This document shows, piece after piece, positions 51,539 through 61,395 of a DNA stretch of 64,000 nucleotides (positions within the stretch are counted from its first letter, which is position 1; every line of letters begins with the position of its first letter). Origin of the DNA: Chryseobacterium sp. KLBC 52 (GTDB lineage: Bacteria; Bacteroidota; Bacteroidia; Flavobacteriales; Weeksellaceae); NCBI RefSeq assembly GCF_003347605.1, contig NZ_QDFZ01000003.1, positions 186,001 to 250,000 of the forward strand, in the 5' to 3' direction. The notes under the pieces are model-generated. The model saw nothing but the letters and a program-made list of their open reading frames with translations, ran no database searches and was not told the DNA's origin. The translations under genes were made by a program, and so were the position numbers.

Positions 51539-52363
51539 TTAATCTATGTTTAGGGGAATTGATAGTAATGGTAATTTATTCTTATACGCCATGATAGCCG
51601 TTTTGCTTCGATGAAACAGAGATTCCACAAGATTGTATTTATAGGGAACCATGGTTAAAAGGTCTGGCCCCGTCAGTTTTATTTCCTCTTCAATAGCTTT
51701 AATGACCTCAATGGATTGAATCATTTTAAAGCTATACTTAATGTCATCCAGATCATATCCGGAGTTCAGATCAATATCATGGATAACCTCAGCAAAATCT
51801 TCTAATCTTTCACTCACATTGAAGACTTCAATCTCTGCATTGAATTCATTAATAAAGTGGTAAATATCATTCATGGCAGACCAGGTCATGCTTTTGTGAG
51901 TATCATAAGCAAAAAGAATCTTTCGTATTCCTGCATATTCTATGTGGGCAGGAACAATGAGTATCGGTTTTTTAATCCTGTGAATGGCCCTTGTTACCCT
52001 GTTTCCTAAAAGCTTCTGTTCCAGAGTTTTTTCCGCCATTCCCATCACCACAAAATCACATTCGTAAAGTTGCATGCAGTTTTCAAGTTCTTCAATAAAA
52101 TTGCCTGAGGCCAGATGATGCCCTGTTTCTATTGCATATAAAGCAGTAAGCTCTGTTGCTTTATCCTCCAGTTTCTTCTGATTTTTAAGCGTTTGAGTGT
52201 AGAAAAAATCAGCTGAAGACTGTGCATTCAAAGCATGGATAGAAACAGTTTGCAGATTAAAAAGGATAATCCTGTATTTATTTTCTTTAGCCATAGAAGC
52301 TGCATAATGAGTGGCGTTTTCAGCTTCCTGCGAAAAATCTGTGCAGACAATTATTATTTTCAT
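51539..52363 (-). CDS. universal stress protein family, tandem domains
   Basis: 274 residues. The first UspA domain (1-140) has MKIIIVCTDFSQEAENATHY and VVMGMAEKTLEQKLLGNRVT, a degenerate ATP loop; the second (about 145-274) starts RKILFAYDTHKS and is weaker. Such proteins help in stress or stationary-phase survival in unclear ways. A TAGTTTTG (minus, 52390-52383) is a candidate -7 element. Confidence 0.87.
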   Translation of the reverse strand: MKIIIVCTDFSQEAENATHYAASMAKENKYRIILFNLQTVSIHALNAQSSADFFYTQTLKNQKKLEDKATELTALYAIETGHHLASGNFIEELENCMQLYECDFVVMGMAEKTLEQKLLGNRVTRAIHRIKKPILIVPAHIEYAGIRKILFAYDTHKSMTWSAMNDIYHFINEFNAEIEVFNVSERLEDFAEVIHDIDLNSGYDLDDIKYSFKMIQSIEVIKAIEEEIKLTGPDLLTMVPYKYNLVESLFHRSKTAIMAYKNKLPLLSIPLNID

Positions 52364-52592
52364 TGTACCGGATTTAATACCACAAAACTATGATAGACAG
52401 GTATTCCCTTACTGTAAAAATGATGTGATGTTGCATAAAATGATGATGAACTGTCTTTTTCAGGTGATGAACCGTCACCTCCATTTGAACACTGCTATTT
52501 TACGTTTCATGTCCTGTTTTGGCGGTCTCGTCTAAAATGGACGATACTCATATAAAATCTATGTCTATATTTACATTCATAAAATCCCGGAT

Positions 52593-53711
52593 ATGAATAG
52601 GATTTCTGCCATCAGGAAAAATATAGTACGGAATAAGAAGATTCTTTCCACCATGAAAAGAAGGCTCGTGATCTGGGCACTGGCCGTGGTTACGTTCTGT
52701 GTTTTTTCTTACCTTATTGATCCCTTTGATCCCGTTTGGAAAGGATATCTGGACGCTCCGCTGAAGATGATTCTGGAAGATGCCACATGGATTGTCTTTT
52801 TTTCCATCATCATTTCGGAGGTAAGTATATTTATTGACAGAACACTCAATAAGTGGCTTCCCTGGAGAAACAGAACCGTAAAGCGATTATTTATCCAGTG
52901 TCTGCTTCAGATCGTAGGAAGTGTTTTGATTGTGATTATTATTAATGCAATCGTGGATGGCACTTCGGTCACATTACCTGAAATGGATTCCCGCAAAGAA
53001 TATACACTGCTGGGGCAATGGATTGCAACCAATATTGTAATATCATTGATTATCAGTGCATTTAATACCGTAGATTATTTATTGGAAAACTGGAAAAAAA
53101 CAGCAGTAGAAGCGGCTCAGCATAAACTGAGGGCTTCCAAACATAAACAGGCTGCGATGGCGGCTGAACTTCAGGCACTTAAACTTCAGATAGACCCTCA
53201 TTTTATTTTCAATAACTTAAGTGTATTGTCAGAACTCATTCTGGAAGATCAGCAGCTAGGCTATGATTATTCCGAGAAGTTTGCGAGAGTATACAGATAT
53301 CTTTTAGTCAATTCCAAAAAAGACATCATTGCCGTAGAAGAGGAGCTCAAATTTTTAGAATCCTATATCTTTCTGATTGAAAAAAGAATTGGTGAAGGAG
53401 TGGTATTCAAAATAGATATTGAAGAGGAATACAGATCCAGATTCACCCTTCCGCTGTCTTTACAATTGTTGGTTGAAAATGCCATTAAACATAACCAGAC
53501 TTCAAAGGTGAATCCTCTGGAGATTCACGTTTATACAAGCCCTGAAGGAGAATTGATAGTTTCCAATACATTTCTGCCTCTAATCAATAAGCCGGATTCC
53601 TCAGGGGTAGGACTTACCAATATTGTTGCACGGTACGAAATCTTAGGATATCCTAAACCTGTAATCGAAAAAACAGAAGATAAATTTATTGTAAAACTCC
53701 CATTGATATGA
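52593..53711 (+). CDS. LytS-type sensor histidine kinase
   Basis: 372 residues. Four hydrophobic segments in the first 155 residues, a coiled linker (EAAQHKLRASKHKQAAMAAE), then the His_kinase domain with LQIDPHFIFNNLSVLSELI and an HATPase with LPLSLQLLVENAIKHN and SGVGLTNIVARYE. It overlaps the LytTR regulator by 4 bases and stands ahead of the efflux operon, so it probably senses an envelope or drug-related signal. Confidence 0.92.
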   Translation: MNRISAIRKNIVRNKKILSTMKRRLVIWALAVVTFCVFSYLIDPFDPVWKGYLDAPLKMILEDATWIVFFSIIISEVSIFIDRTLNKWLPWRNRTVKRLFIQCLLQIVGSVLIVIIINAIVDGTSVTLPEMDSRKEYTLLGQWIATNIVISLIISAFNTVDYLLENWKKTAVEAAQHKLRASKHKQAAMAAELQALKLQIDPHFIFNNLSVLSELILEDQQLGYDYSEKFARVYRYLLVNSKKDIIAVEEELKFLESYIFLIEKRIGEGVVFKIDIEEEYRSRFTLPLSLQLLVENAIKHNQTSKVNPLEIHVYTSPEGELIVSNTFLPLINKPDSSGVGLTNIVARYEILGYPKPVIEKTEDKFIVKLPLI

Positions 53712-54472
53712 AGATTAATAAAGTTTTAATCGTTGAAGACGAAAGACCGAATGCCGACAGATTAAAAAGACTGTTGTTGAAGTTAAGACCGCATATCGAA
53801 ATCCTTTCTGTGGAAGACTCGATTACCTCTACAGTCCATTGGCTGGAAAATAATGTGGTTCCCGATGTTATCATGATGGATGTAAGACTTGCAGATGGAC
53901 TCAGCTTTGAAATATTTAACAAACATGAAGTTAAAAGTGCTGTCATATTTACTACAGCATACGATGAATATGCAGTACAGGCATTCAAATACAACAGTGT
54001 GGATTATCTTTTGAAACCTATTGAAGAAGAAGAACTGGATGCTGCTCTAAAACGCTACGAAACCTTTATGGAATCTGTTCCGGTAGTAGGAACAGCCATT
54101 GAAGGACTGTTGAATTATATCCAGCCGAAAGACTACAGAAAACGTTTTCTGATCGCGCACAGAGACGGATATAAAACCGTTCTGGCAGAAGATATCCTAT
54201 ACTTTTACACCGAATTGGGAATCAGCAAGGCCATGCTGAATACCGGAGTAGTAGAAAATGTTCCGCAAACTCTGGAAGAGCTTGAAAAACAGTTGGATCC
54301 CAAATTCTTTTTCCGCGCCAACAGACAATTCATCATCCATATCAATTCCGTAAAACAGATTTTTAATCATTTTAACGGAAAATTAAAGCTTGAATTGAGG
54401 AAACAGCCTGATATGGAAGTTATTGTAAGCCGGGAAAAAGCTTCCATTTTCAAATCCTGGATGGATTATTAA
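53708..54472 (+). CDS. LytTR family response regulator
   Basis: 254 residues. Receiver with Asp58 in VIMMDVRLADG; the LytTR domain (about 150-250) has FFRANRQFIIHINSVKQIF and LRKQPDMEVIVSREKASIF. It likely controls its own operon or the downstream RND pump; direct repeats of the type that LytTR proteins bind lie at 54647-54677. Confidence 0.93.
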   Translation: MKINKVLIVEDERPNADRLKRLLLKLRPHIEILSVEDSITSTVHWLENNVVPDVIMMDVRLADGLSFEIFNKHEVKSAVIFTTAYDEYAVQAFKYNSVDYLLKPIEEEELDAALKRYETFMESVPVVGTAIEGLLNYIQPKDYRKRFLIAHRDGYKTVLAEDILYFYTELGISKAMLNTGVVENVPQTLEELEKQLDPKFFFRANRQFIIHINSVKQIFNHFNGKLKLELRKQPDMEVIVSREKASIFKSWMDY

Positions 54473-54491
54473 TTCTTTAAAAATATAAACG

Positions 54492-54524
54492 AGATTGCTT
54501 TTAGCCAAGGCAATCTTTTTTTTC
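54492..54524 (+). terminator. terminator of the LytS/LytTR operon
   Basis: AGATTGC (54492-54498) pairs with GCAATCT (54510-54516) around an 11-base loop and is followed by eight T. Thus the pump operon has its own promoter. Confidence 0.85.
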
Positions 54525-54646
54525 GTTTTAATTGTGAAATACATTAGTTTATCCTTACTGATTTCACTCTTATTTCCACATGAAAATCTCTTTTTTACCA
54601 TAATTACAAAGGAAAACAACTGTTTTCTTTTCATTTTTCCGATCGT

Positions 54647-54677
54647 ACGTTTCACCTGCGATTAACGACACTTCACC
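54647..54677 (+). promoter_or_regulatory. direct repeats, possible LytTR binding site before the RND operon
   Basis: ACGTTTCACC (54647-54656) and ACACTTCACC (54668-54677) match at 8 of 10 bases and start 21 bases apart, the two-turn spacing usual for LytTR sites. A related ACGTTTCAT occurs at 52502-52510 upstream of the kinase gene. The distance to the adaptor start is about 70 bases. Confidence 0.45.
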
Positions 54678-54745
54678 CAACTTCTGAATGAATATCACTG
54701 TAAGATGAAGTTATTTTGCTCCTGTAAAATTTAAAAACCAATGTT

Positions 54746-55867
54746 ATGAATTACAGAAAAGGATACCTGGTACTTTCCCTTACAGCTGCAGCGATATTGT
54801 ACTCATGCGGTTCCGGGAGCGGCCAGGAAAATGCCCAGCAGATGCAGCAGGCATTGCCTACAGATTTTATCCAGGTAAAGTCCGGAGATGCAGACATATC
54901 AACAGGATATCCGGGAAGCATAGAAGGACAGGACAATGTAGATATTAAAGCGCAGGTGACTGGTTATCTGGAAGCAGTATATATCAAAGAAGGACAGTAT
55001 GTAAGCAAAGGACAGACCCTTTTCAGAATCAATCCATCCGTATACAACGAACAGGTCAATACCAATGAAGCAGCCTTGAAATCAGCGATTGCAGCACAGG
55101 AAACCGCAAGACTTGAAGTGGAAAAGCTGAAACCTCTTGTAGAAGGAAAAGTAGTTTCCGATATGCAGCTGAAAACAGCACAGGCAAGTTATAAAGCAGC
55201 ATCAGCACAGGTAGCACAGGCACAGTCATCCTTAGGATCATCAAAGATTAATGCCAATTTTACCTACATCAAAGCTCCGGTTAGCGGATACATCGGCAGA
55301 ATTCCCAATAGAGTAGGAAACCTTATCAGTCCGTCAGATGCTTCTCCTTTGACAACACTTTCAAGCATCAACAGTGTGAATGTGTACTTTTCAATGAACG
55401 AAGCTGATTTTATTGCGCACAGCAGAGCATCAGCATCAGGAAATACAGCAGAAAATGTTGAGCTTATCCTGGCAGACGGCTCCACTTACTCTCTTAAAGG
55501 AAAACTGGAAAATGCCAGCGGGAATTTCGACAGAAATACAGGAAGTATCCAGATGAAAGCTGTTTTTCAGAATCCTGATAAATTATTAAGAGCCGGAGGA
55601 ACAGCCAGAGTGATGATTCACAATGCTCTGAACGGAGTGATCAGACTTCCGAAAACATCAGTGAAAGATATTCAGGACAGGTTCTTTGTTTATAAACTGA
55701 ATGGCAAGGATAAAGTAAAAATGACTCAGATTACCGTTTCAGGAAGTACCTCTCAGGATTACTTTATCAAAGAAGGCGTGAATGCAGGAGATAAAATTGC
55801 CATCAACAGAATTGATGCCCTTACAGATGGAGCGCAGGTGGTAGCGCATACCGTTCCTTTGAAATAG
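54746..55867 (+). CDS. RND efflux periplasmic adaptor lipoprotein
   Basis: 373 residues. Lipobox LYSCG at 18-22. QDNVDIKAQVTGYLEAVYIKEGQYVSKGQ is the first lipoyl half, the helical hairpin at about 105-165 (LEVEKLKPLVEGKVVSDMQL) follows, and IKAPVSGYIGRI the second half, as in AcrA/MexA. It bridges the pump and the outer-membrane channel. First gene of a three-gene operon; 29 bases to the permease. Confidence 0.94.
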   Translation: MNYRKGYLVLSLTAAAILYSCGSGSGQENAQQMQQALPTDFIQVKSGDADISTGYPGSIEGQDNVDIKAQVTGYLEAVYIKEGQYVSKGQTLFRINPSVYNEQVNTNEAALKSAIAAQETARLEVEKLKPLVEGKVVSDMQLKTAQASYKAASAQVAQAQSSLGSSKINANFTYIKAPVSGYIGRIPNRVGNLISPSDASPLTTLSSINSVNVYFSMNEADFIAHSRASASGNTAENVELILADGSTYSLKGKLENASGNFDRNTGSIQMKAVFQNPDKLLRAGGTARVMIHNALNGVIRLPKTSVKDIQDRFFVYKLNGKDKVKMTQITVSGSTSQDYFIKEGVNAGDKIAINRIDALTDGAQVVAHTVPLK

Positions 55868-55896
55868 TTGTATAACCATTCTTAGAAAATTCAAAA

Positions 55897-58800
55897 ATGT
55901 TAAAAAAGATAATAGACCGTCCGGTATTGGCGACGGTAATATCCCTTATCATCGTCATTTTAGGGATTATAGGATTAAACCAGCTGGCGGTGACCAGATT
56001 CCCGGACATTTCTCCGCCTACGATTACCGTTTCAGGATCGTATCCCGGAGGAAACAGTGAAACCGTGATCCGTTCTGTGGTAACGCCACTGGAAGAACAG
56101 ATCAACGGGGTGGAGGATATGGAATACATGAAATCCACCGCAAGTAATGATGGTACCTTTTCCATCTCCATTATATTCAAACAGGGGGTGAATGCCGATC
56201 AGGCTGCGGTAAACGTGCAAAACAGAGTGCAACAGGCCACTCCGATCCTTCCGCAGGAGGTTGTGAGAATGGGATTGACCACCTCCAAGCAGCAGAACAG
56301 TATGGTGTTGATTTTCAATATCTATACCGAAGATAATAAACAGTATGATGAAACTTTCCTTCAGAACTATGCGAATATCAACCTTATTCCGCAGGTAAAA
56401 AGAGTAAAAGGGGTTGGGCAGGCCATGGTATTCGGATTGAAAGATTATTCCATGAGAATATGGCTGAACCCTCAGAAAATGTCATCTTACGGACTTGAAC
56501 CGGCAGATGTTTCCAGAGCCATTGCAGACCACAGTTTGGAGTCTGCTCCGGGTAAACTGGGAGAAGAATCGGATGCCGCTTTAGAATATGTAATCAGATA
56601 CAAAGGAAAAAAGAACAAGCCTGAACAATATGAAAATATCATTGTTAAAAATACAGGAAGCCAGGTTATTAGGTTGAAAGATGTAGCCCGTGTGGAATTC
56701 GGAGCGATTTCAAATACGGGAGATAACCTTTCCAATGGGAAAAATGCGGTTACTGTAGCGATCATGCAAACCACAGGATCCAATGCCAATCAGATAGAAA
56801 TAGGGGTAAATAAAGCTCTTGATCAATTATCAAAATCATTCCCTCCGGGTATCAAATATACGAAGGTAATGAGTACCAAAGAAAGATTGGATGAAGCTAC
56901 AGGACAGGTGAAATCTACTTTGATAGAAGCATTTATTCTGGTATTTATCGTGGTATTTATCTTTTTACAGGATTTCAGATCTACGATTATTCCGGCAGTA
57001 GCCGTTCCGGTAGCGATTATAGGTACCTTCTTCTTCCTTCTGGTTTTAGGATTTACGATCAACGTACTGACCCTTTTTGCGCTTGTACTGGCCATCGGTA
57101 TTGTAGTGGATGACGCCATTGTAGTGGTGGAAGCTGTTCACAGTAATATGGAAGGAACAGACCTTTCAGGAAGAGAAGCTACCCACAAGGCGATGAGTGA
57201 AATTACAGGAGCGGTTATTTCTATTACATTGGTGATGTCAGCAGTATTTATTCCTATCGGATTTATGTCCGGTTCTGCAGGATTATTTTATAAGCAGTTT
57301 GCCTATACATTAGCCATCGCAATCATTATTTCAGCAGTTAACGCATTGACTTTAACTCCGGCTTTGTGTGCCGTGTTTTTGAAAAACAATCACGCAGGAG
57401 AAGGTAAAAAACCAAAAGGATTCGGGCAAAGATTTGCGGTAGCATTCAATGCTGGATTTAATAATATGACCAACCGTTATGCAAAAGGAGTACGCTTTTT
57501 AATAGGAAGAAAATGGATTGCAGGAGGATTAATCGTAGCTGTTATCGGGGTTGCAGGCTGGCTGATGTCAAGCACGCCTAAAAGTTTTGTACCAATGGAA
57601 GACGATGGATTCTTTATGTACACTTTAAGCATGCCTCCCGGGACAGCATTGACTAAAACTACGGAAGTTTCCAACAAGATCAATGACATTTTAAAAGGAG
57701 TAGAAGCCGTACAGGAAAATACTTCCATTACCGGATATAACCTTCTTAGTAACAGTGCAGGCCCCGCTTATGCGATGGGATTTGTTAAACTGAAACCTAA
57801 GAAAGAAAGAGGTGAAGTTCAGGATATCCAGGAAGTGGTAGATATGGCGAATGCAAAACTGGGAGTGATCAAAGAAGGAAGTGTGATGACTTTCAGAATG
57901 CCTCCGGTAGAAGGATACGGAATGACGAATGATGCCGAAATCGTACTTCAGGACCGTATGGGAAGAGATCCTCAGGTTCTTAAAGCGAAAGCAGATGAAC
58001 TGATCGGCCAGCTTATGCAGGTTCCGGAAGTAGCATTTGCCTACACCATGTTCAGAGCAGACTATCCTCAGATGGAGCTTGAAGTGAATGAAGATAAAGC
58101 AAAGCAGCTGGGAGTAAGCATTTCAAATCTTTTGGGGACCGTTCAGACGTATTTCTCAGGAGACCAGTCTCAGAATTTCTCAAGATTCGGGAAGTTCTAT
58201 AGAGTGAATATTAAAGCAGATGGAGTTTTCAGAATGGATGAGCAGGCGTTCAATGATATTTTTGTAAAGAATGAAAAAGGAGATATGGTTCCGGTAAACA
58301 CATTGATCACTTTGAAAAAAGTCTACGGCCCGGAATCCGTTCAACGTTACAACCTTTACAACTCGTTAAATATCAACGTATCTCCAAAACCCGGAGTAAG
58401 TAACGGAGAGTTAATGGGCAAGCTGGAACAGACTTTAAGCAAATTACCTTCTGACTACAGCTACGAATGGACAGGATTGAGTTTGGAAGAAAAATCAGCT
58501 GGAAATCAGACGATTGCCATCTTTGGGTTGTGTTTACTTTTTGTATATCTGTTGCTGGCAGCTCAATATGAAAGTTATATTCTTCCTCTGGCCGTAATGC
58601 TTTCTATCCCAACGGGAATTGTAGGAGCATTCTTAGGAATAAAAGCAATCGGACTGGATAATAACATCTACGTACAGGTAGGACTGATCATGCTTATCGG
58701 GCTTCTCGCCAAAAACGCGATCCTGATTGTAGAATTTGCCATACAAAGGCGAAAAGCAGGTCTTTCGATTCTGGACTCTGCACTGGAAGGAGCAAAGGCG

Positions 58801-59055
58801 AGATTACGTCCGATTATCATGACTTCATTAGCCTTTATTGTGGGAATGATTCCATTGATGATTTCTTCAGGAGGAATGGCTTCAGGAAACAAATCCATCA
58901 GTACAAGTGCTGCCATGGGAATGCTGAGTGGAGTGGTTTTAGGAGTTTTCGTAATTCCTGTACTCTACATGTTCTTTCAGTATCTGGATGAGAAGTTCTC
59001 TACCAAAAAGAAGTATACTACAACAGAAAATCAATTGACAAATGAGCATATTTAA
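55897..59055 (+). CDS. RND efflux permease (HAE1 type)
   Basis: 1052 residues, full length for AcrB/MexB-like pumps. Twelve helices; conserved VTRFPDISPPTITVSGSYPG at the start, IGIVVDDAIVVVEAVH in TM4 with the paired Asp of the proton relay, and GLLAKNAILIVEFAIQ in TM10 with Lys. It exports drugs, detergents or lipids using the proton gradient. Its last 14 bases overlap the outer-membrane gene. Confidence 0.95.
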   Translation: MLKKIIDRPVLATVISLIIVILGIIGLNQLAVTRFPDISPPTITVSGSYPGGNSETVIRSVVTPLEEQINGVEDMEYMKSTASNDGTFSISIIFKQGVNADQAAVNVQNRVQQATPILPQEVVRMGLTTSKQQNSMVLIFNIYTEDNKQYDETFLQNYANINLIPQVKRVKGVGQAMVFGLKDYSMRIWLNPQKMSSYGLEPADVSRAIADHSLESAPGKLGEESDAALEYVIRYKGKKNKPEQYENIIVKNTGSQVIRLKDVARVEFGAISNTGDNLSNGKNAVTVAIMQTTGSNANQIEIGVNKALDQLSKSFPPGIKYTKVMSTKERLDEATGQVKSTLIEAFILVFIVVFIFLQDFRSTIIPAVAVPVAIIGTFFFLLVLGFTINVLTLFALVLAIGIVVDDAIVVVEAVHSNMEGTDLSGREATHKAMSEITGAVISITLVMSAVFIPIGFMSGSAGLFYKQFAYTLAIAIIISAVNALTLTPALCAVFLKNNHAGEGKKPKGFGQRFAVAFNAGFNNMTNRYAKGVRFLIGRKWIAGGLIVAVIGVAGWLMSSTPKSFVPMEDDGFFMYTLSMPPGTALTKTTEVSNKINDILKGVEAVQENTSITGYNLLSNSAGPAYAMGFVKLKPKKERGEVQDIQEVVDMANAKLGVIKEGSVMTFRMPPVEGYGMTNDAEIVLQDRMGRDPQVLKAKADELIGQLMQVPEVAFAYTMFRADYPQMELEVNEDKAKQLGVSISNLLGTVQTYFSGDQSQNFSRFGKFYRVNIKADGVFRMDEQAFNDIFVKNEKGDMVPVNTLITLKKVYGPESVQRYNLYNSLNINVSPKPGVSNGELMGKLEQTLSKLPSDYSYEWTGLSLEEKSAGNQTIAIFGLCLLFVYLLLAAQYESYILPLAVMLSIPTGIVGAFLGIKAIGLDNNIYVQVGLIMLIGLLAKNAILIVEFAIQRRKAGLSILDSALEGAKARLRPIIMTSLAFIVGMIPLMISSGGMASGNKSISTSAAMGMLSGVVLGVFVIPVLYMFFQYLDEKFSTKKKYTTTENQLTNEHI

Positions 59056-60457
59056 TATAAAGAATTTCCTTATTTCAGGCGCAATGGCATCACTGCTGAT
59101 GTCTTGTGCCGTAGGGAAAAAATATACAAGAACAGATCTTCAGATTCCCGAAACCTATAAAGAATCTGTACAGGTAACAGGAGATACGGTAGTACTGCCA
59201 TGGAAGACTTTCTTCAAAGATCCTAAATTGATAGGCTTAATAGATAAAGCCCTATTAAGAAATAATGAAGTGAATGTGGCTTTGAAAAATATAGAACAGC
59301 TGGATCTGATTTATAAACAAGCTAAGCTGGGGCTGATGCCAACATTAGATCTTACAGCAGGTGCCAACAGAAGCTGGGCTTCCACCAATACGCTTAACGG
59401 CTCTTTGAACGAACAGTTTGTCGGAACAAAATATATGGATGATTTCAGTGCTGCACTGAGACTTTCCTGGGAAGTAGACATCTGGGGAAAAGCTAAAATG
59501 CAGAAAGAATCTGCTGCAGCAGAATATTTTGGGCAAAAAGAAAATTTAAATGCCATCAAAAGCAGAATCGTAGTTCAGGTGGCTCAGGCTTATTATAATC
59601 TGATCAGTCTTGATGAACAGCTGAAAATAGCTGAACAAAACATTGAGCTTAGTGACAATACGCTTAAAATGATGAATCTTCAGTTTACAGCAGGACAGAT
59701 TAATTCATTAGCCGTTCAGCAATCGGAAGCGCAGAAGAAAACAGCCGAGCTGCTGATTCCTTTAGCGAAGCAGAATATTTCTATCCAGGAAAATGCTTTG
59801 AGTATTCTTTGTGGAGAATATCCGGCCAAAGTAGAAAGAGAAGGAAATCTGAAAACAATGATTCCTGAAAATAAACTGTCAGAAGGATTGCCCGCACAAC
59901 TGCTGAGCCGAAGACCGGATCTGAAGATGGCAGAGTTTAACGTTATCAGTTTAAATTCCAAAACCGGATTAGCAAAAGCCGCCATGTATCCAAGTATCAG
60001 TCTGAGCCCGCAGATAGGAGTAAATTCCAATAAATTCAGCTCATGGTTTGATATTCCGGGATCTATTACCAAAGCAATTGCGGCCAATCTTGCTGCCCCG
60101 ATTTTTCAGAAAAAGCAGTTGAAAACAGCTTATGACACCGCTTTAATTGAGCAGGAAAAAGTGGCCATCAATTTTAAACAGTCGGTAATGACTGCGGTGG
60201 GAGAAGTTTCCGATGCTATGGCGAAATCCAAAGGTTCTTCAGAAAGATTACAGCTTCTAGAACAGAGAACAGCGATTCTGGACAAAGGAATCAATGATGC
60301 GTTGAAGCTGTATAAAAGTGGTATGGCAACCTATCTGGAAGTCATCACTGCTCAGAATAATAAACTCCAGAATGATCTGGAAACCATCAATGTTACCCTT
60401 GAAAAACTAAATGCTGAGGTAGATCTTTACAGGGCACTTGGAGGTGGAGTACAATAA
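59042..60457 (+). CDS. RND efflux outer-membrane channel lipoprotein
   Basis: 471 residues. Lipobox LLMSC at about 17-21. ALLRNNEVNVALKNIEQLDL and ADGQLLSRRPDLKMAEFNVI-type segments (here LPAQLLSRRPDLK) mark the OprM/NodT family; the helical barrel halves are at about 55-250 and 285-465. It forms the outer-membrane exit of the pump. ATG overlaps the permease end by 14 bases, so it is translationally coupled. Confidence 0.93.
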   Translation: MSIFNIKNFLISGAMASLLMSCAVGKKYTRTDLQIPETYKESVQVTGDTVVLPWKTFFKDPKLIGLIDKALLRNNEVNVALKNIEQLDLIYKQAKLGLMPTLDLTAGANRSWASTNTLNGSLNEQFVGTKYMDDFSAALRLSWEVDIWGKAKMQKESAAAEYFGQKENLNAIKSRIVVQVAQAYYNLISLDEQLKIAEQNIELSDNTLKMMNLQFTAGQINSLAVQQSEAQKKTAELLIPLAKQNISIQENALSILCGEYPAKVEREGNLKTMIPENKLSEGLPAQLLSRRPDLKMAEFNVISLNSKTGLAKAAMYPSISLSPQIGVNSNKFSSWFDIPGSITKAIAANLAAPIFQKKQLKTAYDTALIEQEKVAINFKQSVMTAVGEVSDAMAKSKGSSERLQLLEQRTAILDKGINDALKLYKSGMATYLEVITAQNNKLQNDLETINVTLEKLNAEVDLYRALGGGVQ

Positions 60458-60477
60458 AATACAACTGGTCAATAATG

Positions 60478-60509
60478 AAAAGGAAGCTATGTCATGTAGT
60501 TTCCTTTTT
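60478..60509 (+). terminator. terminator of the RND operon
   Basis: AAAAGGAA-GCTA pairs with TAGT-TTCCTTTT (one mismatch) around a short loop and is followed by TTTTTG, 20 bases after the outer-membrane gene stop. Confidence 0.78.
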
Positions 60510-60713
60510 GCTGTTTATATAAGATAGATAGAATTTCATTTTAATAACAGGTACGGAATTTGCAATGAGATGATGAAAATTTTATGTACACAATATCAAT
60601 TGGTTATAGTTTTTTTTGTTTTTTTTCAGAAAAAGGATGCAAGATTTTCGGAAAACAGGATTTATATAGATGAGTACTCGAAAATAATTAATGTTTAACG
60701 AAAATGTAATGCA

Positions 60714-61292
60714 ATGAAAAAATTGACAGTACCCCGATTTTTTATAACAGTTTTAATGGTTTTAGTAGGATTTACCCTATACTCTTGTAATGATAATGAA
60801 GGACCAGATATTCCACCTGTAAAAATGGAAGACCTGGCAGGCAACTATAAAGGAAAACTGATTATTGTACAAGGAAACAGCAAAAGAGAAGGAATAAAAG
60901 AATTCAAAGTAAAGAAAGATACCATCTCATTTGATGAATTTCCAGTGGCTGAAATTGTAAAAGCAGTAGTGAAAGATCCTGCAAAAGCAGAAGCCGCTTT
61001 AAAGACAATGGGAAAAGTAAAGTATGACCTTAAATATGCAGCAGTGATCAACACAGCAAATAATGTGATAGAGCTTACTTTAACCCCAAAAACGATGGAA
61101 CTTCAGATTCCTGTAGACGGAGTTAATAAAAAGACCGTTGTGGAATTTGTTTCTAAGCAAAAAGGATATTATGTGGGATTGGATCAGACGCTTAGATATG
61201 CTTTCACCGCAGAAAAAATTACAGTAGACGGGACATTGGTTACTCCTTATGAAGTGATTGATTATAATTTCCCATTCTGTATAAAAAATTAA
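60714..61292 (+). CDS. DUF4840-like lipoprotein
   Basis: 192 residues. Lipobox LYSCN near residue 25. DLAGNYKGKLIIVQGN and SFDEFPVAEIVKAVVKDPAK match the pattern of the DUF4840 family, beta-rich lipoproteins of unknown function in Bacteroidetes. A terminator separates it from the sigma factor gene. Confidence 0.72.
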   Translation: MKKLTVPRFFITVLMVLVGFTLYSCNDNEGPDIPPVKMEDLAGNYKGKLIIVQGNSKREGIKEFKVKKDTISFDEFPVAEIVKAVVKDPAKAEAALKTMGKVKYDLKYAAVINTANNVIELTLTPKTMELQIPVDGVNKKTVVEFVSKQKGYYVGLDQTLRYAFTAEKITVDGTLVTPYEVIDYNFPFCIKN

Positions 61293-61314
61293 TGAATAGA
61301 TAGTATCATCAATG

Positions 61315-61350
61315 GATTGCACTTTATTAAAAAGATGCAATCTATTTTTG
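61315..61350 (+). terminator. terminator overlapping a possible sigma-gene promoter
   Basis: GATTGCA (61315-61321) pairs with TGCAATC (61336-61342) and is followed by TATTTTTG, so the T run is also a possible -7 element (TATTTTTG at 61343-61350) for the sigma factor gene 46 bases later. Confidence 0.7.
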
Positions 61351-61395
61351 CTTGACAGTTTAACATCCCAGTGGGTACGCAGGCAGCAGCATTAT

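Noticed and set aside
55821..56180. 119-codon minus-strand frame at the start of the RND permease
   Set aside because: It lies opposite a highly conserved transporter sequence and has no features of a real protein.
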